NCBI RefSeq assembly: GCF_023101085.1
Contig: NZ_CP064703.1
Location: 8,778,501-8,842,500, forward strand
Direction: 5' to 3'
DNA: 64,000 bases
DNA from: Bradyrhizobium sp. 170
GTDB taxonomy: Bacteria > Pseudomonadota > Alphaproteobacteria > Rhizobiales > Xanthobacteraceae
The translations under genes and the position numbers were made by a program. Positions within the stretch are counted from its first letter, which is position 1; the number at the start of each line of letters is the position of its first letter. Positions 57,352-64,000 of this stretch are shown here, piece after piece. The notes under the pieces are model-generated. The model was not told the DNA's origin, made no database searches, and worked only from the letters and a program-made list of their open reading frames with translations.

Positions 57352-57381
57352 TAGCCCGATGCGGATCTTAGCATCGGGCTA
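57352..57381 (+). promoter_or_regulatory. Hairpin in the sulfurtransferase 5' leader
   Basis: The arms tagcccgatg and catcgggcta form a perfect ten-pair stem 20 bases before the start codon. A gggagg ribosome binding site follows. I considered a SAM-type riboswitch because sulfur genes often carry one, but the surrounding bases do not fit the SAM-II layout I know. Confidence 0.45.
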
Positions 57382-57401
57382 AAATAACGGGAGGCCAACA
57401 A

Positions 57402-58277
57402 ATGTCGGGGCATAACGGGCTCATCTCCACGGCGGAACTCGCTGATATTCTGGGCCAGGCCGACCTGCGCCTGTTCGACTGCACCACCTACCTCGAACCC
57501 GCGCCCGAAGGCAGCAGTCAGCCCTATCTCGCGGTCCCCGGACGTCACACGTTCGAAGCCGGGCATATTCCCGGCGCGGATTTTCTCGATCTGCAGGGCG
57601 AGTTCTCCAATCCCAACACCGAGCTTCGCTTCATGATGCCGGATGTTGCGTATCTCGAAGCTGCGTTCGGCCGCCACGGCGTATCCAACGGAAGCCGGGT
57701 GGTTCTGTACAGCATCGGCACGCCGATGTGGGCGACGCGGTTCTGGTGGATGCTCACATCGCTCGGCTTCGAGAACGTCGCGGTGCTCGACGGCGGCCTC
57801 GACAAATGGAAGCTCGAAGGCCGCCCGCTCGAAACCGGGCCGGCGAAGGGATATAAGCCGGCAACGTTCATGGCCAAGCCGAAGCCGGGATTTTTCGTCG
57901 ACAAGCACGAAACGCTCGCTGCCTCGTCCGATCGAGGCACTGTCGTGGTCAACGCGCTCGGACCGCAGTTTCACAAGGGCCTCGAGCCGAGCCGCTACGG
58001 CCGGCCCGGCCGAGTGCCCGGCAGTTGCAACGTGTCGGCGGCGACATTGCTTGATCCCCGGACCAAGGCCTTCGTCCCGCTTGGCGAGGCAGAAGCCAAA
58101 TTCAAGGCGCAGGGCATTACGAAAGACAAGCGTGTGGTCGCCTATTGCGGCGGCGGCATTTCCGCGACGGTCGACTTGTTCCTGCTGCATCGGCTCGGTT
58201 ACGACAACCTTACCCTTTACGATGGCTCGATGGGCGAATGGGCCAAGGATACGTCGCTGCCGATCGAGACGGGTTAG
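57402..58277 (+). CDS. sseA: Sulfurtransferase with two rhodanese domains (thiosulfate or 3-mercaptopyruvate type)
   Basis: This 291-residue protein has an inactive N-terminal rhodanese domain (about 8-140; HIPGADFLDLQGEFSN) and a catalytic C-terminal one (about 160-285). The active Cys249 lies in VVAYCGGGISATVDLFLL. The CGGGI loop is closer to 3-mercaptopyruvate sulfurtransferase (CG(S/T)GVT-type) than to classical CRKGVT thiosulfate enzymes, but the assignment is not firm. The ATG at 57402 follows gggagg. It diverges from ispG. Confidence 0.88.
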   Translation: MSGHNGLISTAELADILGQADLRLFDCTTYLEPAPEGSSQPYLAVPGRHTFEAGHIPGADFLDLQGEFSNPNTELRFMMPDVAYLEAAFGRHGVSNGSRVVLYSIGTPMWATRFWWMLTSLGFENVAVLDGGLDKWKLEGRPLETGPAKGYKPATFMAKPKPGFFVDKHETLAASSDRGTVVVNALGPQFHKGLEPSRYGRPGRVPGSCNVSAATLLDPRTKAFVPLGEAEAKFKAQGITKDKRVVAYCGGGISATVDLFLLHRLGYDNLTLYDGSMGEWAKDTSLPIETG

Positions 58278-58288
58278 GCTCTCGCCGC

Positions 58289-58400
58289 GTCATTGCCTGC
58301 GACAAACGCGAAGCGTTTGCGCAAGGGAGCGATAGCGACGAAGCAATCCATCTTTCAGCGCGCGCGGTGAGATGGATTGCTTCGCTTCGCTCGCAATGAC
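58289..58400. repeat. Palindromic intergenic repeat, family F
   Basis: The left end cgtcattgc pairs with the right end gcaatgacg, and the middle arms gcaatccatct and agatggattgc pair. A sub-hairpin carries aaacgcgaagcgttt. It lies between the convergent sulfurtransferase and DMT genes. Confidence 0.85.
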
Positions 58401-58406
58401 GGAGAG

Positions 58407-59345
58407 TCACGCCGGCACGTTAGGATCCGGCACGACCTTCGGATCCGGCTTGTTCACGAGATAGAGCCCGGCAATGACCAGCAGCGCCGCGGCACCGAAG
58501 GCGATGGTCAGCGTATCGTGCAGGATGAAATAGCTGGCGGCGACGCCGAACAGCGGCGTGACGAAGGTGAACGCTGACAGTTTGCTGGCCGAATAGGTTT
58601 TGACCAAAGCGAACCACAACAGGAACGTCAGGCCCACCACCCAGAACGCCTGATAGGCCAGCAGCGACAGCGACAGCGGCCCGGGAACATGGGTGATGGT
58701 TTCGCCCGATATCCACGCGGCAAGCGCGAGAATCGGGATCGATATCGCCACCTGATAGCCGAGCCCCTTTTCCGCCGGAGCCTTGATCAGCGCCGTCGTC
58801 TTGACGATCAGCGTCGTGGCCGCCCAGAGCGCGCCGCCGGCGACGATCAGGAGGTCGCCCAGCAAAACCGTCGCATCGACATTGGTCTGGGGGACCCCGA
58901 TGGCCAGCGCGACGCCGACGAAACTCAGGGCCAGGCCACCCCACTGCGGCGCCCGCAGCCGTTCGCGGAGAAAGACATACGAGCCGAGCGCGACGAAGAA
59001 TGGCGCCACATACAGAAACACCACCGCACGCGACGCCGACGTCAGCAGCAAGCCGCGATAGATCAACACGAATTCAATACCGAAGATGACGCCCGCGATC
59101 ACGCCGGGCCACAGCGTGCCATCACGCTCGAAGAATTTAACGCCGCGAAACCAGCCAATCACGAGCAGCACCGGCAACGCGCCGATGGAGCGGGCCAATG
59201 CCTGCAGCATCGGCGGAACGTCCGGCAACACCAGCTTCACCGCAATCTGGTTGAACCCCCAGCTCAGGCACAGCATCAGCATCAATGCGATGGCGCCCGG
59301 GGTGAGCGCACGCCCGGCCGCAGAAATCACTTTGTTCGACGACAT
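58407..59345 (-). CDS. DMT superfamily (EamA-type) transporter
   Basis: This 312-residue protein has ten hydrophobic helices in two EamA halves. Features include SWGFNQIAVKLVLPDVPPML at the start and the second repeat ending IAFGAAALLVIAGLYLVN. The C-terminal tail is short and Pro-rich. Metabolite export is the usual role; the substrate is unknown. It lies 35 bases before the end of the zur-like gene and is transcribed in the same direction. Confidence 0.85.
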   Translation of the reverse strand: MSSNKVISAAGRALTPGAIALMLMLCLSWGFNQIAVKLVLPDVPPMLQALARSIGALPVLLVIGWFRGVKFFERDGTLWPGVIAGVIFGIEFVLIYRGLLLTSASRAVVFLYVAPFFVALGSYVFLRERLRAPQWGGLALSFVGVALAIGVPQTNVDATVLLGDLLIVAGGALWAATTLIVKTTALIKAPAEKGLGYQVAISIPILALAAWISGETITHVPGPLSLSLLAYQAFWVVGLTFLLWFALVKTYSASKLSAFTFVTPLFGVAASYFILHDTLTIAFGAAALLVIAGLYLVNKPDPKVVPDPNVPA

Positions 59346-59380
59346 CTATCCTCGTGGCCGGCCTGGCCGCCGTGTTCTTG

Positions 59381-59896
59381 TTATTTTTGACAGTGCGCGC
59401 AGGTGCCGGCGATCTCGACGACGGAGAGCTTTGGCGCGAAACCCGACGCACGCGCCGCGGCATTGAGGCTTTGCGCCACGGGGGCCGCGGGAATTTCGCC
59501 GACGGAGCCGCAATGATCGCAGATCAGGAACGCCACCATCGAGGTCTCGTCATGGTCATGCGCGCAGGCGAGGAAAGCGTTGCGGCTTTCGATCCGGTGG
59601 ACGAGGCCGTTTTCCATCAAAAAATCGAGCGCGCGATAGACCGTGATCGGCGCCGGCCGAGGCATCGATTTGGCGAGTTCGTCGATCACCTCATAGGCGC
59701 CGAGCGGGCGGTGGCTCGACAGCAGCGCCTGCAGCACCTGGCGCCGGATCGGCGTGAATTTCTGCGCCCGCCGCGCGCAAACCTGTTCGGCATGCGCGAT
59801 CGCTTCCGCAGTGCAGCGGCCGTGATCGTGGTCAGGCGCGGGGAATGTCGGCTTCGTCAGGGTCATGTCGGGCTTTTGTATCAGTTCGAGGGCCAA
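59381..59896 (-). CDS. zur: Fur-family regulator, Zur-like
   Basis: This 171-residue Fur-fold protein has the winged-helix part (RAQKFTPIRRQVLQALLSSH, PITVYRALDFLMENGLVHRI) and the metal-binding part (ACAHDHDETSMVAFLICDHCGSVGEI) with a CxxC pair and a C-terminal CAHC pair for a structural zinc. The pattern is that of Zur, which represses zinc-uptake genes when zinc is plentiful; another Fur-family role cannot be excluded. The start chosen is TTG at 59896, because aaggag lies eight bases upstream. ATG 59866 is the alternative. Confidence 0.82.
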   Translation of the reverse strand: MALELIQKPDMTLTKPTFPAPDHDHGRCTAEAIAHAEQVCARRAQKFTPIRRQVLQALLSSHRPLGAYEVIDELAKSMPRPAPITVYRALDFLMENGLVHRIESRNAFLACAHDHDETSMVAFLICDHCGSVGEIPAAPVAQSLNAAARASGFAPKLSVVEIAGTCAHCQK

Positions 59897-59973
59897 TCCC
59901 AAAGCTCCTTGGTTCCCAGCCATGTGCTGGAAGCGGATCAGGCCATTGTTAACTCGCCATGCAGAATTCATAA

Positions 59974-59999
59974 GCAAGCTTATTATATCGCAAGCTTAT
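59974..59999. promoter_or_regulatory. Direct repeat near the marR start, candidate operator
   Basis: The ten-base sequence gcaagcttat occurs twice (59974-59983 and 59990-59999), spaced by six bases; each contains an aagctt palindrome. It sits in the gap between zur and marR just before the marR start, a normal place for MarR autoregulation. Confidence 0.5.
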
Positions 60000-60012
60000 G
60001 GAGGCGAGGATC

Positions 60013-60492
60013 ATGCGCGGTTCCGTGGATATGAACTTCCTGTTTACGCTCGGCGAGGTGCAGCGGATGGTGCGCGCCTATGCCGACCGGCAGGCGGCGC
60101 GCTACGGCATCACCCGCGCGCAATGGGCCGTTCTGGCCAAGGTCGAGCGAACTGAAGGCCTGAAGCAATCGGAACTCGCCGAACAGATGGAGATGCAGCC
60201 GATCACGCTGACGCGGCTGATCGACAAGCTCTGCGGCAATGGCTGGATCGAACGCCGCGGCGACGAGAACGACCGCCGCGTCAACCGCCTTTATCTGCGC
60301 AAGGCCGCGCGCCCGCTGCTCGGCAAGCTCGCCGGGCTGCGCTCCGAACTGACGGCGACCGCGCTCGACGGCATCAACCCCGCCGACGCCCACCGCCTGC
60401 TCGACCAACTCGACCTGATCAAGGAAAACGTTCGCAACGCGATCCAGAATCCGGCGAACGAGCCTCCGCGAAAGGAGCAGCGCTATGGCTGA
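60013..60492 (+). CDS. MarR family transcriptional regulator
   Basis: This 159-residue winged-helix protein has the helix pair GITRAQWAVLAKVERTEGLK and SELAEQMEMQPITLTRLIDKL, then the wing ERRGDENDRRVNRLYL. MarR proteins usually repress an adjacent efflux operon and release it when a lipophilic acid or drug binds. The ATG at 60013 is preferred over 59998, because ggagg lies in front of it and the other ATG overlaps the direct repeat. Its stop overlaps the emrA start by eight bases, so it is the first gene of the efflux operon. Confidence 0.88.
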   Translation: MRGSVDMNFLFTLGEVQRMVRAYADRQAARYGITRAQWAVLAKVERTEGLKQSELAEQMEMQPITLTRLIDKLCGNGWIERRGDENDRRVNRLYLRKAARPLLGKLAGLRSELTATALDGINPADAHRLLDQLDLIKENVRNAIQNPANEPPRKEQRYG

Positions 60493-61651
60493 TCCCGTGC
60501 TCAAATTCCCGCCCGAACAGAAGGGCAATCCTGCGACGCCGCGGCCGAAACTCGCGGCCGAGCCGCGCCGCCGGCTGATGGCCGGCATGCGCCGCTACCG
60601 CCGTTTCCTGCTGCTGGTGGTGTTGCCACTGGTCGCGCTGGTGGCTGGCGTGACGTTCTATCTCAATGGCGGCCGCTACGTGACCACCGACGACGCCTAT
60701 GTCGGCGCGCAGAAGGTTCTGATCACGCCCGACATATCAGGCAAGATCGAGAAGGTCGTGGTGAAAGAGGGCCAGCAGGTCGGTCCGGGCGATGTGCTGT
60801 TCGAGATCGATCCCGTCCCGTTCCGCCTCGCTGTGGCGCAGGCCAAGGCCAATCTCGCGCAGGCCAAGGTCACCTATGACAATTTGATCGCCGACCTCAG
60901 GATCTACGGCCAGATGAGCGAGCTTTCGCAGCAGGGCATGGACCTGAAGCGGCGTGACGTCGAACGCAAGTCTTCACTGGTGAAGAACAATTTCGGTTCA
61001 CAGCTCGACCTCGACAACGCTTCCACCGCTCTCGTCACCGCGAGCGCGCAGTTCCAGTTGCTGCAGCAGAAGATTGCCACCGCAAAAGCGCAACTGCTCG
61101 GCAATCCCGAGCTGCCGCTCGGCGAATTCCCGCCCTATGCCCAGGCCAAGGCGGCGCTCGACCAGGCCCAGCGCAATCTCGACCACACGGTGATGCGCGC
61201 GCCGATGGCGGGCATTGCCACGCAGGTGGAGCAGATTCAGCTCGGCCGCTTCGTGATGGCGGGCGCGCCGGTGTTCAGCATCATCGACACCTCGAATCCA
61301 TGGGTCGACGCCAATCCGAAGGAATCCGATTTCACCCATGTCGCAGTCGGCCAGTCCGTCACGCTCGAGGTCGATGCGTTCCCGAACCACCCGTTCAAGG
61401 GTACGGTCGGCTCGCTGTCGCCCGGCACCGGCGCGCAATTCGCGATCCTGCCGCCGCAGAACGCGTCGGGCAATTTCGTCAAGGTGGTTCAGCGCGTTCC
61501 GGTGCGGATCTATTTCGACAAGAACGACAAGTTCGTCCGCAAGCTGAAGGCCGGCATGAGCGTCTACGCCACGATCGACACCAACCATCGCCGCTCGCTG
61601 CCCGCCCTGCTCGGCCTGTCGCCGGCGGTGGCGAACCAGGACCACGATTAG
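60485..61651 (+). CDS. emrA: HlyD/EmrA-family membrane fusion protein
   Basis: This 388-residue periplasmic adaptor of a tripartite multidrug efflux pump has an N-terminal membrane anchor (about residues 38-57; FLLLVVLPLVALVAGVTFYL). The EmrA/HlyD core follows: YVTTDDAYVGAQKVLITPDI, then IEKVVVKEGQQVGPGDVLFEI, and a helical hairpin with coiled coils. The barrel strands come after DHTVMRAPMAGIATQVEQI. The ATG overlaps the marR stop and follows aaaggag. It links EmrB to an outer membrane channel encoded elsewhere. Confidence 0.93.
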   Translation: MADPVLKFPPEQKGNPATPRPKLAAEPRRRLMAGMRRYRRFLLLVVLPLVALVAGVTFYLNGGRYVTTDDAYVGAQKVLITPDISGKIEKVVVKEGQQVGPGDVLFEIDPVPFRLAVAQAKANLAQAKVTYDNLIADLRIYGQMSELSQQGMDLKRRDVERKSSLVKNNFGSQLDLDNASTALVTASAQFQLLQQKIATAKAQLLGNPELPLGEFPPYAQAKAALDQAQRNLDHTVMRAPMAGIATQVEQIQLGRFVMAGAPVFSIIDTSNPWVDANPKESDFTHVAVGQSVTLEVDAFPNHPFKGTVGSLSPGTGAQFAILPPQNASGNFVKVVQRVPVRIYFDKNDKFVRKLKAGMSVYATIDTNHRRSLPALLGLSPAVANQDHD

Positions 61652-61655
61652 CGCC

Positions 61656-63215
61656 ATGGCGACGCCGGGCGCACCATCGGCTGCCGTTCCGGGTCTCCGC
61701 CGGAACATGGTGACGATCTGCGCCATGACGGCGACCATCATGCAGGCGCTGGACACCACCATTGCCAACGTCGCCCTGCCGTACATGCAGGGCACGCTGT
61801 CGGCCTCTCAGGACCAGATCAACTGGGTCCTGACCTCCTACATCGTCGCCGCCGCGATCATGACCGCGCCTGTGGGATGGATCGCCAACCGCTTCGGCCG
61901 CAAGCGCATCTTCATCATCTGCTCGGCCGGCTTCACCATTGCTTCCGTGATGTGCGGGCTGGCGCAGGACATCGGCCAGATGGTGGTGTTTCGGTTGTTG
62001 CAGGGCGTCTTCGGGGCAGCGCTGGTGCCGCTGTCGCAGGCGGTGATGCTCGACTCCTACGCGCTGCATGAGCGCGCCAAGGCGATGGCGATCTGGGGTA
62101 TGGGCGTGATGATGGGGCCGATCATGGGCCCGTCGCTGGGCGCCTGGCTCACCGAGACCTATTCCTGGCACTGGGTGTTCTTCGTCAACCTGCCGTTCGG
62201 CGTCTTTACCGTGCTCGGCCTCATTATCTTCATGGACGAGACGAAGAAGGCCCTCGAGCTGCGCTTCGACTGGTTCGGCTTCACCGCGCTCGCAATCGCC
62301 ATCGGCTCGCTGCAGCTGGCGCTCGACCGCGGCGAGCAGCTCGGCTGGCTGGAATCCAACGAGATCATCGCAGAATTCATCATCGCCGGCATCGGCTTCT
62401 ACTATTTCCTCGCGCATTCGCTGACGACGCCGCAGCCGTTCATCCAGTTCGCACTGTTCAAGGACAAGAATTTCGTCGCCGGCTGCGTGTTCATGGCCGT
62501 GATGGGGCTGGTGCTATTTTCCACCATGGCCCTTTCCTCGCCGTTCCTGCAGAACGTGATCGGCTATCCCATCATCACGGCAGGCCTTCTGCTGGCGAGC
62601 CGCGGTTGCGGCACGTTCGTGGCGATGATGCTGGTCGGCCGCATGATGAACCATATCGAGGCACGAACGCTGATCATCGCAGGCCTCGGCATCACCTGCC
62701 TGTCGCTGTTCTACATGACCGGCTGGACCGACCAGACCGGCGTGACAGAGATCGTGATCATCAGCGTGGTCCAGGGCTTTGGTTTCGGCCTGGTGTTCGT
62801 GCCGCTCTCCACGGTGGCGTTCCTGACGCTGCCCGATCATCTGCGCACCGACGGCACCTCGATGCTGACCCTGATGCGCAACGTCGCGAGCTCGATCGGG
62901 ATCTCGCTCGTGATCTCGCAACTGACGCAGGGCACGCGCTACAGCTACGCGGTCCTGTCGGAGCACATCAATCCGTTCAATCACGCCCTGCAGATGCCCG
63001 AGGTGCGCGGCCTGATCGATCTCGCCACCGACAAGGGCCGCGCCATGGCTGATATGATGGTCAAGGTGCAGGCGCAGATCATCGCGTTCTCGTACGACTA
63101 CCAGATGGTGATGATCTTCACCGCCTGCGCGATTCCGCTTGCCATCATGATCGGCTCGACCAAGGCGACGCTGCGCGAACAGTCGGCCGCGCCGGATCAT
63201 GCGGTGATGGAGTAG
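61656..63215 (+). CDS. emrB: EmrB/QacA-type MFS drug efflux permease (DHA2)
   Basis: This 519-residue inner membrane permease has about fourteen helices. MFS motif A appears as GWIANRFGRKRIF, and the DHA2 family motif as ALDTTIANVALPYMQG. It pumps drugs or toxic acids with H+ as counter-ion, in complex with the EmrA protein five bases upstream. The strict gene order marR-emrA-emrB supports a complete regulated efflux unit. The exact substrate is unknown. Confidence 0.93.
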   Translation: MATPGAPSAAVPGLRRNMVTICAMTATIMQALDTTIANVALPYMQGTLSASQDQINWVLTSYIVAAAIMTAPVGWIANRFGRKRIFIICSAGFTIASVMCGLAQDIGQMVVFRLLQGVFGAALVPLSQAVMLDSYALHERAKAMAIWGMGVMMGPIMGPSLGAWLTETYSWHWVFFVNLPFGVFTVLGLIIFMDETKKALELRFDWFGFTALAIAIGSLQLALDRGEQLGWLESNEIIAEFIIAGIGFYYFLAHSLTTPQPFIQFALFKDKNFVAGCVFMAVMGLVLFSTMALSSPFLQNVIGYPIITAGLLLASRGCGTFVAMMLVGRMMNHIEARTLIIAGLGITCLSLFYMTGWTDQTGVTEIVIISVVQGFGFGLVFVPLSTVAFLTLPDHLRTDGTSMLTLMRNVASSIGISLVISQLTQGTRYSYAVLSEHINPFNHALQMPEVRGLIDLATDKGRAMADMMVKVQAQIIAFSYDYQMVMIFTACAIPLAIMIGSTKATLREQSAAPDHAVME

Positions 63216-63253
63216 AACTTTTCGCCGCGAATTTTCTCCGCTTCGAAGCTAGT

Positions 63254-63721
63254 TTATTCCTCCACCAGTTCCTTGCTGAGCACCGTCCGCCACTCGCTCG
63301 GATCCGTGCTCGCCTCCGGACCGACGTCGTAGGATTCATAAAGACCATCCACGGTTCGGTGTCCCGCGGCCTTGATCATGCCGATGAATTCGCCCCACGC
63401 ACCACCGAGGCTTTCGTAGCCGCCATGATAGGTGGTCTGGACGATATTCATGGCAGACCACTGTCCTGGCTTCACGCGATTTGCCGGCGCGACGGGTGCG
63501 GCGACGGGCAGGCATATCTCGAAATCGAAAATCTCACCGGGATTGCGAAGGTGGTGAGTGAACCAAGGGCCGACGATCGCAACGTTCTGCGCGGCGACGG
63601 CGGCCTTTAGTTCAGCAAGGCCGGGTCCCATGACCTTGCGAATGTCTTCGCGCGGAACCTTGATCGGAATCAAGGCCGTGAGTTGCGGCTTGGTTTGAAG
63701 GACGCGAAGCGGTTCGATCAC
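63254..63721 (-). CDS. GyrI-like / AraC effector-binding-domain protein
   Basis: This 155-residue protein has the effector-binding (GyrI-like) fold, seen in LTALIPIKVPREDIRKVMGPG, IVQTTYHGGYESLGGAWGEF and GLYESYDVGPEASTDPSEW. Stand-alone members bind small hydrophobic ligands, and some hydrolyse them. There is no DNA-binding domain. The GTG at 63721 follows a ggaga-type ribosome binding site and starts the fold cleanly; the frame is open to 63802 with weak sequence. An SRPBCC gene lies upstream on the same strand, a common partner of GyrI-like proteins. Confidence 0.83.
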   Translation of the reverse strand: MIEPLRVLQTKPQLTALIPIKVPREDIRKVMGPGLAELKAAVAAQNVAIVGPWFTHHLRNPGEIFDFEICLPVAAPVAPANRVKPGQWSAMNIVQTTYHGGYESLGGAWGEFIGMIKAAGHRTVDGLYESYDVGPEASTDPSEWRTVLSKELVEE

Positions 63722-63823
63722 GGCTGGTCTCCGGATTTGAGATGGTAGAGTGAAACGAGCGTTCTCGCGCGTTTCACTCGGCGGACGTAGAGCGCGGTGC
63801 ATGCGTCGCTGATGGGGCGCTGC

Positions 63824-64000
63824 TTATGATTTGAGAGTTGTCTCAAGCCGCGCGTAGCTCGCTTCCATTCCATCCTCCATGCCGGTCGCCAGCATCGTGG
63901 CGCGCGTCGCTGCATCAGGCAACGTCATCCGCATGGTCATCAGCGTGCCGGTGCCGTCGGGTGCAAAATTTGTTTCGACATGATTGTCCGGTGTCGGGTC
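63824..64000 (-). CDS. SRPBCC (AHSA1-like) protein, C-terminal end only
   Basis: The last 58 codons of a minus-strand gene are present, and its start lies beyond the window edge. The visible sequence includes DNHVETNFAPDGTGTLMTMR and TLPDAATRATMLATGMEDGM, then SYARLETTL at the end. This matches the last strands and the C-terminal helix of the AHSA1/START-like SRPBCC family. Ligand and role cannot be inferred from this part. It ends 102 bases before the preferred GyrI-like start. Confidence 0.75.
   Translation of the reverse strand, partial: DPTPDNHVETNFAPDGTGTLMTMRMTLPDAATRATMLATGMEDGMEASYARLETTLKS

Noticed and set aside
57300..57401. SAM-II riboswitch before the sulfurtransferase gene
   Set aside because: The stem and the ctaaaat after it drew attention, but the pseudoknot layout and conserved loop bases of SAM-II are not present as I know them.

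Overview
The window looks like chromosome of a Bradyrhizobium-type alphaproteobacterium (Rhizobiales, Nitrobacteraceae). The evidence is high GC with GC-rich third positions, the gene set (PtsP, PhaR, a DUF4167 protein, a Zur-type regulator, the grxC/nitrilase/DUF1178 cluster), and many short palindromic repeats between genes. Most of it is housekeeping sequence. I see no rRNA or tRNA gene, CRISPR array, intact insertion sequence or prophage. Assignments rest on reading motifs; no database search was possible.

Layout: 1-6.3 kb holds the 3' part of a citrate-synthase-family gene, a J-domain protein, bolA, a periplasmic unknown, and the corC-like/aroB/aroK operon. At 6.3-8.5 kb a TetR/reductase/NTF2-like cassette sits before xerD (8.6 kb), followed by accA and an L,D-transpeptidase lipoprotein. 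At 12.8-18.7 kb are secA, a parvulin foldase, argJ and mutT. At 18.9-21.4 kb lies an accessory island with gene-poor flanks. It carries the most unusual gene of the window: a serine beta-lactamase-family hydrolase joined in one reading frame to a complete ClpS N-degron adaptor domain. At 21.4-24.8 kb is a compact methyltransferase/comF/grxC/nitrilase/DUF1178 group. At 24.9-33.5 kb are a DMT transporter, ubiG, a PH-domain membrane protein, lysC, ptsP, prfA and prmC. At 34-38.6 kb are a DUF4167 protein, a methyltransferase with divergent gloB-cupin, a flavin reductase and a DMT transporter. At 38.7-41.7 kb is the polyhydroxybutyrate set phaB-phaA with divergent phaR. At 41.8-49.6 kb are a degenerate GGDEF/EAL protein, unknowns, rpmF, mtgA, ispA, a DUF1345 protein and a secreted caspase-like protein. 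At 49.9-64 kb are a GFA-family protein, two tandem NTF2-like paralogues, a CPA1 antiporter, a Rieske oxygenase with a TauD-like dioxygenase, ispG, a sulfurtransferase, another DMT transporter, a Zur-like regulator, the marR-emrA-emrB efflux operon, a GyrI-like protein and the end of an SRPBCC gene.

Several neighbours work together: aroK-aroB (shikimate pathway), prfA-prmC (release factor and its methylase), phaA-phaB-phaR (PHB synthesis and its regulator), marR-emrAB (regulated efflux), and secA with a periplasmic foldase (export and folding). Palindromic repeats of several families occupy many intergenic gaps. In this window they always lie downstream of at least one stop codon, usually between convergent genes, and never in a gap between divergent genes.
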